From positions 142,659,922-142,723,921 of the forward strand of contig NC_133538.1 in assembly GCF_048544455.1 (NCBI RefSeq): DNA of 64,000 nt. Reading direction: 5' to 3'. The notes under the pieces are model-generated. The model was given only the letters and a program-made list of their open reading frames with translations, did no database searches and was not told where the DNA came from. Source of the DNA: Silene latifolia (Eukaryota; Streptophyta; Magnoliopsida; Caryophyllales; Caryophyllaceae). Made by a program: the position numbers and the translations under genes. Positions within the stretch are counted from its first letter, which is position 1; every line of letters begins with the position of its first letter. Positions 11,435 through 22,244 of this stretch are shown piece by piece.

Positions 11435-12832
11435 AGGGAGATAGATTTCACGGTTGAGTTGAAACCGGGGACGGGGCCAATCTCTAAGGCACCGTACCGG
11501 ATGGGTCCTAAGGAGATGGAGGAGCTCAGGAAGCAGTTGGACGATCTGATAGAGAAGGGATATATTAGACCTAGTGTATCACCGTGGGGAGCACCAGTTC
11601 TTTTTGTGAAGAAGAAAGATGGGAGCTTGAGGTTGTGCATAGACTACAGGGAGCTGAACCGAGTAACGGTGAAGAACAAGTATCCTTTGCCAAGGATAGA
11701 TGACCTGTTTGATCAGTTGAGTGGTTCATCAGTCTTTTCCAAGATTGATTTGAAGTCAGGGAACCATCAGGTGAAGATTAGAGAGGTGGACATATCAAAG
11801 ACAGCTTTCACGTCGAGGTATGGCCATTATGAGTATGTGGTGATGCCGTTTGGGTTGCCTAATGCACCGGCTGTGTTTATGGATTTGATGAACAGAATCT
11901 TCAGATAGTTTTTGGACAAGTTTGTAGTGGTGTTTATTGATGACATCTTAGTCTACTCCAAGACTAAGGAGGAGCATGAGGAGCATCTGAGGATTGTGTT
12001 GCAGACTTTGAGGGAGCATGAGTTATATGCTGTTTGTCCAAGTGTGAGTTCGGTTAGAGAAAGTTGCTTTTCTGGGGCATGTGATCTCTAAGGATGGGGT
12101 AGTTGTGGATCCCGCAAAGATTGAGGCGTGTGACAAGGTGGGAAGCACCAAAGAACGTTCTTGAGATCGGGAGTTTCTTGGGTTTTATTTGGATACTACA
12201 GACGGTTCGTGAAAGATTTCTCCAAGATTGCTAGACCTATGACAACGTTGATGAGGAAAGAGAACAGGTTTCGTTGGGATAAGAGTTGTGAGACGGCGTT
12301 CCAAACATTAAAGGAGCGTTTGACCACAACTCCTATCTTAGCATTGCCTGAAGGGATCGAGAACTTTGAGGTTTATACAGATGCCTCAAATAACGGGTTG
12401 GGATGTGTGTTGATGCAGAACGGTAAGGTGATTGCCTATACTTCTAGGCAATTGAAGCCGTATGAGGAGAACTACCCTACACATGATCTAGAGTTGGGTG
12501 TTGTGGTATTTGCTCTCAAGATTTGGAGACATTACCTTTATGGGGCGACCTTTAAGGTATTTTCGGATCACAAGAGTCTCAAGTACATCTTCACTCAAAA
12601 GGAGTTGAACATGAGACAGAGGAGGTGGATGGAGCTGATTGGCAATTATGACATGGATATTATCTACCATGAAGGGAAAGCCAATGTTGTTGCAGATGCT
12701 TTGAGTAGGAAGAGTGTACATTCTTTGTGTACAGGTCTATCTTTGATGAGATTGAGAGATGAGGTGGGGGAGGTTTGGGATACATATGATGCAGAGAGGG
12801 GATGCCATGGGAGATTTGACAGTGCAGCCTGA
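11435..12832 (+). pseudogene. Chromovirus reverse transcriptase and RNase H (copy 1)
   Basis: The domain opens with [10 protein letters not shown] and [14 protein letters not shown] (11459 on). [11 protein letters not shown] and [13 protein letters not shown] are classic Ty3/gypsy motifs. A stop at 11906 (after NRIFR) is followed in frame by FIDDILVYS, the intact catalytic motif, near 11935. Indels between about 12015 and 12160 disturb the thumb. From 12161, [11 protein letters not shown] leads into the Ty3-type RNase [23 protein letters not shown]-like AYTSRQLK, then DHKSLKYI and ADALSRK. These enzymes copy RNA into DNA within the particle. Confidence 0.9.
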
Positions 12833-13713
12833 TCTTTATGATGATATTCGAGGTAAACAGGCGTTGGATCCTAAGATGGTTGAGTGGAGAGCTGGAGTAC
12901 AGAAAGGGACAGTGTCTCGATTCTCTATTCATACAGATGGTAGTTTGAGGTTTGATGGTAGGTGGTGTGTCCGAGCTGAAAAAGACAATCATGACAGAGG
13001 CACATTGTACACCGTATTCAGTACATCCAGGTGGTGACAAGCTATACAAGGATTTAAAGAACACGTTCTGGTGGCCTGGGATGAAGAAAGAAACAGCTGA
13101 GTTTGTGGCCCGTTGTTTGACATGCCAGAGAGTTAAAGGGGAACAGCGATGACCACAAGGTAAGATTCAGTCTTTAGAGGTACCTGAGTAGAAGTGGGAA
13201 TCCATTTCTATGGATTTTATCGTGGGTTTGCCAAAGAGTCAACAGGGTAACAACATGATATGGGTAATAGTGGATCGACTGACCAAGTCAGCTCACTTTG
13301 TGCCAATGAAAGATACATGGACTACAGCACAATTAGCTATGGCTTATCGGAAGAATGTGCTAAAGTTATATGGAGTCCCTAAGGACATAGTATCTGACAG
13401 AGATGCGAGATTTATCTCAAGGTTTTGGAAAGAGTTGCAGGAATCTTTGGGAACAACTTTGAAAATGAGTACAGCATTTTATCCTGCGACAGACGGTCAG
13501 ACTGAGAGAACGATCAAGACTCTTGAGGATATGTTACGAGCTTGTGTAATGGACTTTGGTGGTAGCTGGGAACAGAGGTTAGATTTGATAGAGTTTTATT
13601 ACAACAACAGCTATCACACTAGTATTGGTATGGCACCGTTTGAGGCCTTATATGGGAGGAGATGTAGGAGTCCAATTTGTTGGGACGACAATGCTGAGGC
13701 AGTGGTTCTATGA
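12833..13713 (+). pseudogene. Chromovirus integrase (copy 1)
   Basis: An HHCC zinc domain lies at about 13005-13135, with H-x-GGDKLYKDL, FWWPGMKK and CLTCQRVKG. The catalytic core follows: MDFIVGLPKSQ (first Asp, 13210), VSDRDARF (second Asp, about 13390) and TDGQTERTIKTLEDML (Glu, about 13500). The D-D-E residues are intact, but stops near 13150 and 13190 and an upstream frameshift disable the protein. Integrase inserts element DNA into chromosomes. Confidence 0.88.
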
Positions 13714-13719
13714 CCAGAG

Positions 13720-14279
13720 ATGGTGCATGAGATGGTTGAGCACATTAAGATGATCAGGGAACGAATAAGAGTAGCTCAGGATAGGCAAAAGAGTTATGCA
13801 AATCTACATCGCCGGGATATAGAGTTTCAGGTTGGGGACAAGGTTCTTCTGAAAGTGTCTCCTATGCGTGGGGTTATGAGATTTGGGAAGAAAGACAAGC
13901 TGAGTCAGAAGTTCATAGGGCCTTATGAGATATTAGAGCGGGTTGGAGAGGTTGCATATCGTCTGGCTTTACCAGCTGCGTTAGAGAGAGTGCATAACGT
14001 GTTTCATGTATCTCAGCTGCGAAAGTATGTGAGTGATCCGTCACATGTGTTAGAGGCAGAGAGCTTAGATCAGAGCTAGATGAGTCCTTGTCATATCTTG
14101 AGGTGCCTAAGCAGATTCTTGACCGGAAGGTTAGGAAGAGTAGGCGTGGTGAGACAGTTTTGCTTAAGATCCTTTGGTCTAACCACGAGTCTGAGGAAGC
14201 TACATGGGAGGCAGAGGAGGCCATGAGAGAGCGTTACCCTTTCCTTTTTGATCAGGTATGTATGGTTACGGGGACGTAA
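13720..14279 (+). pseudogene. Integrase C-terminus and chromodomain (copy 1)
   Basis: After a stop at 13711, the GPY/F-type module reads KFIGPYEILERVGEVAYRLALP and HVSQLRKYV (13900-14030). A frameshift near 14079 leads into ILDRKVRKSRRGE and VLLKILWSNHESEEATWE, a chromodomain-like segment. A C-terminal chromodomain defines chromoviruses and steers insertion toward marked chromatin. Confidence 0.78.
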
Positions 14280-14516
14280 CCTTGTTTCTTTTAGGGGGGT
14301 AGGAGATGATCGCGAAGAGTTTCTTTTAAGAGCTTTTTATATCTTTTTATGTTGTGTCGGTATGTTTGTTGTGGTTGAGTCGGGTTGAGTTTGGGTTAGT
14401 AACATGTTTTATGTTGAGTTTTGTTTCGGTTGTTGAGTCGGGAGTGTAGTAGTGTGTGTCTTTGTTTAGTTGTGGTTTGAACTTCGAGGACGAAATTCTT
14501 TTTAAGGAGGGAAGAC
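14280..14516 (+). other. 3' untranslated region and polypurine tract
   Basis: There is no gene. The block ends with GAACTTCGAGGACGAAATTC and then TTTTTAAGGAGGGAAGAC directly before the 3' LTR. The purine run is the plus-strand primer. A very similar TTTCGAGGACGAAACTTC stands before the polypurine tract of the LARD-like element at 30180. Confidence 0.8.
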
Positions 14517-15922
14517 TGTAATACTACGGTTTTACTGGGTACTCTATCGAGTGAGCCTTACTCTGTCGATTAAGGGTGTGTTGCGTTTTTAAATAGTTTC
14601 TGACCTGTTGGGTACTCGATCGAGTAACCTGGATACTCGATCGAGTAGGAGGCACTCGATCGAGTATGTCAGCTACTCGATCGAGTAGTCGGTTTACGGG
14701 GGGATGATTTGTCGGGTTTTGTTAATAATGCGATTTAATATATAATTGCTCCCGTCACTTTCTTTAAACACTTTTACAAACCTAATTACTTTCAAAAGAG
14801 AAAACAATCTACGTTCTTCGCATCAATCGCATTGTTGGCAAATCCCAGAGCTTGGAAGGTCGGAATTCGTGTTTCTTTATACCTTTGTAATCCTTGCGTG
14901 GAGGGTAAGATCTACATACTGTTTTTATAGTATTTCGTTAAAGTTAGTTAAACCCTAATTTGGGGATTTGGGGATTTTGTTGTGTTTCTTGATTGGTAGT
15001 AATTATATGATTGTATGTTAGGAGGAGGATTCGTAGAAGAAGCCTTTTGATATCAGCTGTTGAGATCGTCTGACTGTGTTGCTTTCCAAGTAGGGTTTCC
15101 TACTCAGTATTAGTCCCATAATGTGTTGTTGGTGTTTTGTGGTTGTTGAATATTATCATACTCGTATTGTGACGATTGTTGGATTTGGTTGTTGATAGTA
15201 GTTGTGATTGATTGTATCTGTCTGTGTTCTTCGGGGCGCGTCCCTGGCTGAGTGGAGTCACTTGCGGGAGTGGCTTCACACCCATTATTCGCCTTTTGTG
15301 GAACCCGCCACAGAAGGGATGTGCACATTAAGGAATTTGGGTTTATCGCTCGACGGAGATGAGCGGGGATTTGGTGGGTATGGCTGCGGTCCCCCACTGG
15401 CGGCGTGGAGTGACATGTTGCGATGGGCACTCTGGCAGGGCTACACAATTTAGTGTGTAGTCAGGATTGTGGAGTTGGGATTGGAGTTTGGAGTATATCT
15501 GTGATGATTGAGCTGCTTGTTTACTGTGTTGTTGGTTTATATAAATTGTGTGATTAGTACTGACCCCATTTATTGTTTTAAAAAATTGTGGTGATCCATT
15601 CGGGGATGGTGAGTAGTTGTTGAGTAGGTATGAGTCGAGTTACATGGGATAGCTGGGATGTGCCACCGTCTGATGATAGAGTCTTCCGTTGTAGCATGAT
15701 TAGTTTATTAAACATTTCATTTAGCTGAGTAGACAGTTGGTTTTGAGAACATGTAATCGTATTTTGGTATTTGGTTTGGATTGTATTCTATTCGCTAAAG
15801 TTATACTATTTAAATGTTGTTTCGTTATTGTCTTATGATTATCATTGCCTCGGGCAACCGAGATGGTAGCATCTTTATACCTGAGTGGTCATGGTAAGGC
15901 ACTTGGAGTATGGGATGTTACA
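14517..15922 (+). repeat. 3' LTR of chromovirus copy 1
   Basis: It starts TGTAATACTACGG and ends GATGTTACA. It carries palindromes matching the 5' LTR at about 14614-14690 and the dyad at 15090-15103, one base shorter here. Short open frames are shared with the 5' LTR and are not genes. Confidence 0.92.
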
Positions 15923-15927
15923 AGGTG

Positions 15928-18344
15928 TGCGGCAGGTTGTGCGGCAGGTTGTGTATCAGGAGAAATATCTGGGGTTGCCTACAGTTCCAAGAAGGTCTAA
16001 GAAAGGTCTTACGGATCTGATCCGAGATAAACTAAGCAAAAAGTTACAGGGATGGAAGGGTTCGTTACTCAGTAAGGCGGGTAAGGAGGTGCTTATAAAG
16101 GTAGTGGCCCAAGCTATACCTACTTATGCGATAAGTGTTTTTAGAATTTCGTCTAATTTCTGTGACGAGATGCGGTCTCTTGTTTCGTGGTTTTGGTGGG
16201 GAACAAAGAATGGTAGAAGGAAGATCCCTTAGGTGGCGTGGAGGAAACTTTGCCTACCAAAATGCAGGGGGGCTCGGGTTTCGTGATTATGTGAAGTTTA
16301 ATAGTGCAATGTTAGGGAAGCAGGCTTGTCGATTACTTACCGATTAGGGATGCTTGATGACACAGCTACTTAAAGGTAAATATTTTCCTTCCACTTCTTT
16401 CTTAGAAGCGACGGTGGGTGGTAACCCGAGTTATTCCTGGAGGAGTATTTGTGAGGCTAAATCAGTGTTATCTCTCGGGCTTCGGCGAAGGGTGGGAGAT
16501 GGGATGTCCACTGCGGTATGGCAGGACCCATGGGTGGCGGACACACACACAGGGAAAGTCATCTCGCCTAGGGGGGAGTCGGATCCGGGCATGCGGGTAG
16601 CGGACCTCATGGAGGAAGGGATGGAATACGGAGTTGGTCGGGGCGTTGTTTCTTCCATTTGAGGGTGAGCGAATACTTAGAATGAGGATATATGAGTAGT
16701 TGGTTCAAGATGTGTGGTACTGGAGTGGGGAGCGAGATGGAGTTTATTCAGTTCGTTCGGCATATAGGCTTATGGTTAAGCAAGATGGGGATCTAGAAGG
16801 GTCGCCGAGTGACTTAACTGATAGTTGGCTGTGGAATACGATTTGGAGAGCTTCTGTTCTACCAAGAATCAAAGTGTTTTTCTCGCAGCTGTGTAATGAA
16901 GCCATTGCTACTAGAGGTAATATTTCGTCGCGGATGAGTTCGACTGGAAATGAGTGCTTACAATGTGGGGATTGTGTGGAGTCTTGTTTACATGTTGTTC
17001 ATGAGCGCGGGTGGGCTGGGGGTGTCTGGGATGTACTGGAGTTAGATATGTCGTCATGTTCTGGCTTTGCGAAGGTTAAGGATTGGGCGGAAGTTGCATT
17101 GAGAGAGATGGGGTTACAAGAGCAGGTGGGTTCATGACTTGTTGGTGGGCTATTTGGGAAAAAAGGAATAAGGCTATTTTCGAAGATGGAGAATGGAGGG
17201 CGGATTTAGTAGTAAGAAGGGTGAGGGATCTTGTATGCAAATTGGCGGAGAATGGGAGTTTGGATGAGAGGAGGATATGTGGGGTGGTGGATGACGGTGG
17301 GGGCTGGAGGAGGCCGGAGAGTGAGGTGTTGAAGGTGAATGTTGACGCTGCTGTAATAGCCGAAGTGGGAGTCGGGTTGGGTGCGGTGTGTCGGAATGAT
17401 AGGGGAGAGGTGGTATGGTGTGCGGTGGAGCAGGGGACAGTAGAGATGGATCCAGCAGAAGCTGAAGCGGCTGCAATATTGCATGGTCTTAAAGAGGCAA
17501 GGCGGATGAATAATTCAAGAGTTATTTTGGAAGGAGATTGTTCGAATGTTATCCATGATCTACAGCAGCAACGGAAGGGACGCAGCAGTATTTATTTAAT
17601 TTATAATGACATTTATGTTATTTGTAATTTTTTTGACCGTGTTTCGTTTACTTTGATTTGTAGAAGCTTTAATAAGGTCGCTCATGAGCTTGCTCATTTG
17701 AGACCATGGTCGACTAGGTTGCACGGACACTCCTCCTAATCGGCGTTCCCGTGTCGGACACGATACTCGTCGGACACACGTCAAAACGTGTCGGACACTT
17801 GTAAAGCCGTGTCTAACTTTCATCTTTTATTTGGGCACGTGTCCGACACGTGTCCATGGTATTTTGGGCCGTGTCCGTGGTATTTGGACACACTTTCAAA
17901 CGGAATCAAGTTGAATTTAAGGTAAATGGCGTGAATTGTTATATGGTTGAATTTGGTGGGGAAATAAGTTGAATTAGCGGTAAATGATGTTCTTTAGACT
18001 GGTAATGAGATGTCGAAATAGTTGATTATAAGTTAGTTTTTGGTTTTGGAAATGAGAATGAGTTATAATTAACGTCAAGTTTTACCTTCACTTATTTAAA
18101 TTTAATATTCAAATATTTTTTCAAAAATAAAATCGCACATAAATAAATATAAAATATATATTTTATTAAATTTAAATGACGTGTCCCGTGTCCTAAATTT
18201 CCTGAGATGCTGTATCGCGTGTCCGTGTCCGTGTCGGTGTCGGTGCTACCTAGATGGTCGATAGGTACTCGTAGATGGTTGGAGTCTATTCCGTTGAAAA
18301 TCTCTGATGTAGTTCATGCTGATTCTGTTAATATTATTTCTTAA
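15928..18344 (+). pseudogene. LINE ORF2, 3' part: RT thumb, zf-RVT, RNase H
   Basis: The frame resumes after the chromovirus: VYQEKYLGLPTV and LQGWKGSLLSKAGKEVLIK (about 15945-16110) are the conserved region after RT in plant LINEs. After stops near 16232 and 16345 it reads SYSWRSICEAK and VWQDPWV. A zf-RVT domain lies at 16820-17010 (WLWNTIWRASVLPRIKVFFS, then CLQCG and CLHVVHE). The RNase H (RVT_3) domain follows: VNVDAAV, DPAEAEAAAI, LEGDCSNVI and NKVAHELAHL. A MITE interrupts it at 17714-18253; the frame then runs on from TSD to the stop at 18342-18344. Confidence 0.85.
17714..18253. mobile_element. hAT-like MITE, 540 bp, TSD ATGGTCGA
   Basis: Inverted ends CTAGGTTGCACGGACAC and, reversed, CTAGGTAGCACCGACAC are flanked by perfect 8-bp duplications ATGGTCGA (17706-17713, 18254-18261). 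Subterminal repeats of GTGTCGGACAC and ACACGTGTCC, partly palindromic, lie near both ends. There is no coding capacity. The 8-bp duplication points to hAT; the terminal bases are not the commonest hAT ends, so the superfamily is tentative. Confidence 0.8.
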
Positions 18345-18374
18345 ACCCTATGGGTTTAATTCAAAAAAAAAAAA

Positions 18375-18612
18375 CACACAGAATTTTTTTTCTCTTAATC
18401 AGGGGCCAAAAATAAACTAACGTGAATTAATCTGACTCAATTAAACCGTATGTAACCGGTAAAATGAATACTGTATCAGGATAACTCAAGCAATCAGTAC
18501 ATAATCCACCAAAAGAGAAGTGAGACTCATAAGTCAAAACTCCCAAGTCCCAACTCATAAAATAACACATAATTTGAGAGAGAAATTGTGTGTGGGTGAC
18601 ATTATCAGTGAC
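18375..18612 (+). promoter_or_regulatory. Probable promoter / 5' region of the serine acetyltransferase gene
   Basis: This is the gap between the LINE tail and the gene. CATAAAATAA near 18557 could be a TATA box, with transcription starting near 18585. Then the ATG at 18613 would be first. A second TATA-like ATATAAAT at about 18639 could serve the ATG at 18799. Both are inferred from position only. The LINE lies immediately upstream, so part of the promoter may have been displaced. Confidence 0.35.
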
Positions 18613-19812
18613 ATGAGCCCAATAGTTTACGCCTCTACTAATATAAATTCATCTTACAAATTCATATTTTCTTCTCAAGCCCTAAATAATCTAAATCACC
18701 ATAACAAAACCAAAACCAAGATTTCTATCATTTTTTCTCCAATCAAATCTCATAAACCTAACAAAATCAATCACAAACCCTTATTAATTTCCCCCAAAAT
18801 GGCAACTTGTGTTGACACTTCTAGACCAGAATATACAAAATCCTGTGACCCAGATTTATCTCAATCTGACCATCATCATCGTTACAAATATGTAAATTAC
18901 TGTAGACCCGCTTTTTCTGAGCTTGTTTCCTGTGTACCCATTTCACAGAATCATCAAAAACCCAATAATTCAAGGGTAATTATTCAAGAATTTCTCGATA
19001 ATGATGATTTATGGCTAAAAATGGTGGAAGAAGCTAAATCTGATGTTGATCAAGAACCCATCTTGTCTAACTATTATTATAATTCAATTTTATCACATAA
19101 ATGTTTAGAAAATGCTTTATCAAATCATTTAGCTTTGAAATTAAGTTTTTCTAGCTTAAATGCAAATACCCTTTTTGATTTATTCAAAGGTGTTCTTGTT
19201 GAAAACAAAGAATTGATCGATGAAGTCAAAGCGGATTTACGAGCAGTTAGAGAAAGAGATCCTGCTTGTATTAGTTATGTTCATTGTTTCTTGAACTTTA
19301 AAGGGTTTTTAGCCTGTCAAGCTCATAGAATTGCACATAAATTGTGGTCTCAAGGTAGAAAGATTCTAGCTTTAATGATACAAAATCGAGTTTCTGAGGT
19401 TTTTGCAGTCGATATTCATCCGGGTGCTAGAATTGGTAGAGGGATATTGCTTGATCATGCAACCGGGCTTGTTATTGGAGAGACTGCTGTAATTGGGAAT
19501 AATGTGTCGATTTTGCATAATGTGACTTTAGGTGGAACTGGTAAAACTTGTGGTGATAGACATCCTAAGATTGGAAATGGTGTATTGATTGGTGCTGGTA
19601 CTTGTGTTTTAGGGAATGTTAAGATTGGTGACGGTGTGAAAATTGGTGCTGGTTCTGTTGTTTTGAAGGATGTTCCTCCTAAAACTACTGCTGTTGGTAA
19701 TCCTGCTAGACTTATTGGTGGTAAACAAAACCCGATTATGCTCGATAAAATCCCTAGCTTGACTATGGATCATACTTCTCATATTCAAGAATGGTCTGAT
19801 TATGTTATTTAG
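18613..19812 (+). CDS. SAT: Serine O-acetyltransferase (SERAT), intronless
   Basis: The enzyme transfers acetyl from acetyl-CoA to L-serine, giving O-acetylserine for cysteine synthesis. From the internal MATCVDTSRPEY start (18799) the protein is 337 residues, the size of plant SERAT1/2 proteins. The N-terminal helical domain includes WLKMVEEAKSDV, EPILSNYYY and ERDPACISYVHCFLNFKGF. A left-handed beta-helix follows, with hexapeptide repeats and the active-site stretch DIHPGARIG, LDHATGLVIGET and GDRHPKIGNGVLIGAG. It ends EWSDYVI, the tail that binds O-acetylserine (thiol) lyase. From 18613 an extra 62 residues, basic, Ser/Asn-rich and free of Asp and Glu, look like an organellar transit peptide. 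An in-frame ATG at 18520 probably lies upstream of the transcript. No stop or frameshift interrupts it. Confidence 0.95.
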   Translation: MSPIVYASTNINSSYKFIFSSQALNNLNHHNKTKTKISIIFSPIKSHKPNKINHKPLLISPKMATCVDTSRPEYTKSCDPDLSQSDHHHRYKYVNYCRPAFSELVSCVPISQNHQKPNNSRVIIQEFLDNDDLWLKMVEEAKSDVDQEPILSNYYYNSILSHKCLENALSNHLALKLSFSSLNANTLFDLFKGVLVENKELIDEVKADLRAVRERDPACISYVHCFLNFKGFLACQAHRIAHKLWSQGRKILALMIQNRVSEVFAVDIHPGARIGRGILLDHATGLVIGETAVIGNNVSILHNVTLGGTGKTCGDRHPKIGNGVLIGAGTCVLGNVKIGDGVKIGAGSVVLKDVPPKTTAVGNPARLIGGKQNPIMLDKIPSLTMDHTSHIQEWSDYVI

Positions 19813-20230
19813 ATTGTTGTTAGACATCAATCTTGATGTGATTATCTCATGGGAAGAATTAACTTTATCCGCGGAATACTGTTATGTATCTGTCGCGTGT
19901 AATAATAAAGTCACTCTCGCGGTAGAGTTGTAGGATTAGCCTTGTAATGGTAATGGGTTGTAGGATTGTAAAGGGGTTGCTTTGTTGAAGAGGAGAACTC
20001 AAGTTCTCCCTCCGGAAACCGACTACACCAACAACCATCCAGTAGGAACTGTGCCGTTGTTGGAACCCTGGGTTGAGCTAATGGCAGGCTCGAAAAAATG
20101 GCTGATGATATTTGTATTGCTACATTAGCTCATATTGTACTTTGGTAATGTTATGTACTGCACTATTAGCATTAGATACGGAATGCTTGTAAAAACATCC
20201 TGTTAAAATTGAATTTAGGTTTGCGCTTTT
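19813..20230 (+). other. Probable 3' untranslated region of the SAT gene
   Basis: There is no further frame. AATAATAAAG near 19900 and GTTATGTACTGCACTATTAG near 20150 are plausible polyadenylation-control sequences. An imperfect hairpin, GGAGAACTCAAGTTCTCC, lies at about 20000. The exact transcript end cannot be read. Confidence 0.4.
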
Positions 20231-20759
20231 CTCTCCGATGCTATGGTTATTTCTTCTACTAATTTTCACTTGTTCATCCTCTTAAAGTTGTGTACATTTA
20301 CTGATTTACTCGACATATACTCAGTACTGAATACGCGGGTAAACATACAATACTACTTCGAGTTTCATCCTCTTACATGTGGTAAAGTTGTGTGCATCTA
20401 CTCGAGATATACTCAATAGTAATTCAGACGGAACACGTACTGTACCTACAATACTACTCGGATCATGTTACTAGTTCTAATTAGTTGAGTTTTGAACTTT
20501 TGATCTACTTTACTTGCTTGGTGTCCATATATTGGTTACGTAAGTTTGTTGAATTTTGCTATTGTACTCAAAGTTGCATTTGTGTATCTCAATTCTCAAC
20601 CCCCATACGGCCATACACAATTGCTTGTCAACTTTAGGTGTCGTACACGGTCCTTATCGCCTATCGCAACTTCGATTAAAATCTTGATGTCCTATACTGT
20701 ACATGGCGCGTATTATGTATCAGTACGATGTTTACGTATTTGGGTAAGGATGCACCAGC
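20231..20759. other. Intergenic DNA
   Basis: I see no gene or clear repeat in this AT-rich stretch between SAT and the hAT-like element. Confidence 0.55.
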
Positions 20760-21769
20760 ACTACGAGTAGAGCTGATTATCAGCGGGCTTGGGCCGGACA
20801 CGGTTCGGGCCTAACCTAAAAAATTTGCCCAGCGGGCTATTTAGTGTTGCCCGTGTCCATTATAGCGGGCCAACTACTGCTGCCCATACCCACCCAGCTA
20901 ATGTAGCGTGGGCCTGGTAAAGAGAATGTCTAAAGCACAAGAGTGTTGTCCGTGTCCATTATATGGATTGAATGTTATTTATTTACTTTCTGTTTGACAT
21001 AATCACATTAATCAGTGTTTCTTACTATTTTTTTTTCACAAATTATTGTATGGGACTATCTTATAGCATAAGATCAGCCCATAATCCAAAAGTCCAAACA
21101 ATTACTTAAAGCTCCCTTTTTTAATCAAATAACCAAAAGTCCTTAATATACTTGTAAAAAAAATATTTTATTTTGATAACCTAAAATTTTATATTAATAA
21201 ATTGTATATTTAAATATGTTAGTTTTTATCATAAAATGTCGTGTTGTTAAAATAAAAATAGAATACTAATTAACTTAGAGGTGTTATTTTTGGGCTTCTC
21301 TCCTTTTGGGCCAGTCCTACGTTATAGGACGGTCCTATAGGAGAGTTGCTGTTTTTGTCTTAAAGATAAAAGTTCTAAAATGGTAACATATTTTTTAGCG
21401 GGTCTAACGGCCAAGTCCATGGGCTTTTCTTTTAGCCCATATACGCCCGTTAATTTTAGCAGGCCTACTTTTGTTCCTGCCTGCTAAAGGTCGTCGACAA
21501 TTTACTAATTATCGTCGACAATTTTAATGAACTTCCAAAACTACCCCTCCCTCACACTGCCCCTTATATTTTTTCCGTCTTGTTTGTTTTCGTAAAAAAA
21601 TAATTAATAATTACTAATAAACACCGTTCGGAGATAGTTCGTTTTATTTTAATTTTTTAATTTATTGAAACTTATTTTAATTAGCGATTATCGATCCACG
21701 CACCCAAAATTAATTTAAGACGGAAATTAATAATTTTTTTTTAAAAAAAAAAAATTGTTGAAAAAGGGT

Positions 21770-22090
21770 CTGGATGAAGAAATTTTTCGTCCAGACCAAG
21801 GTCCGGACAAAGAAATTTTTCGCCCAGACCATGGTCCAGACAAAAATATTTTTCATCCAGACGGAAAATATTTTCGTCCAGACCCAGGTCCAGACGAAAA
21901 ATATTTTCGTCTGGAAAAAAAAAAATTTTAAAAAAAAAAAAAAAATTTTAAAAAAAAAAAAATTCCGGACGAAAATATTTTTTGTCTGGACTGAAATCAG
22001 ACGAAAATATTTTCCGTCTGGACCTGGGTTTGGACGAAAAATATTTTTGTCTGGACCATGGTCTGGACGAAAATTTTCTTTGTCGATAAT
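21770..22090. repeat. GTCCAGAC/GTCTGGAC foldback repeat array
   Basis: About ten units of 30-40 bp alternate GTCCAGACCATGGTCCAGAC-type dyads with AAAATATTTTCGTC. A poly-A/T-rich core lies at 21918-21962. Because each unit is close to self-complementary, both strands give similar repetitive frames, which are not genes. Confidence 0.85.
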
Positions 22091-22176
22091 CGCTAAGTTC
22101 TCGTTCATGTTGTTAATTACAAATCCCGCTTTTTTTTTTTTTTTGAAAAACCGTCTTTTTTTTTGTTTGAAAGATT

Positions 22177-22244
22177 TTAGTGAGACGGAAATTGACTTGT
22201 GTTTTAGTGAGACGGAAATTGCATTTTAGTGAGACGGAAATGGA
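22177..22244. repeat. Three direct repeats, TTTTAGTGAGACGGAAATTG
   Basis: Three near-identical copies of a 20-25 bp unit sit inside the Mutator-like element, before its right arm. Confidence 0.8.

Larger units (their letters stand above)
7425..15922 (+). mobile_element. Ty3/gypsy chromovirus, Tekay-like (copy 1), TSD AGGTG
   Basis: Two LTRs of about 1.4 kb (7425-8839 and 14517-15922) begin TGTAA and end TGTTACA. The target duplication AGGTG lies at 7420-7424 and 15923-15927. An initiator tRNA-Met primer site follows the 5' LTR and a polypurine tract precedes the 3' LTR. The order gag, protease, reverse transcriptase, RNase H, integrase, chromodomain is the Ty3/gypsy chromovirus order. LTRs over 1 kb and a Gag beginning MPPKRN fit the Tekay lineage, which I assign tentatively. 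Stops and frameshifts in every domain make it non-autonomous. Confidence 0.9.
3613..18374 (+). mobile_element. L1-type plant LINE, split by two younger insertions
   Basis: The element runs from a 5' end near 3613 to a poly-A tail at 18363-18374. An imperfect target duplication of about 16 bp flanks it: ACACACA plus A/T run at 3597-3612 and ACACACAG plus A/T run from 18374. A chromovirus (7425-15922) and a hAT-like MITE (17714-18253) lie inside ORF2. Without them the LINE is about 5.7 kb, a normal size for plant L1. It encodes a gag-like ORF1 and an ORF2 with endonuclease, reverse transcriptase, zf-RVT and RNase H. Several stops and frameshifts make it inactive. Confidence 0.85.

Noticed and set aside
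21710..22229. Phe/Lys-rich frames on both strands
   Set aside because: They are translations of self-complementary GTCCAGAC and AAAATATTTT repeats.
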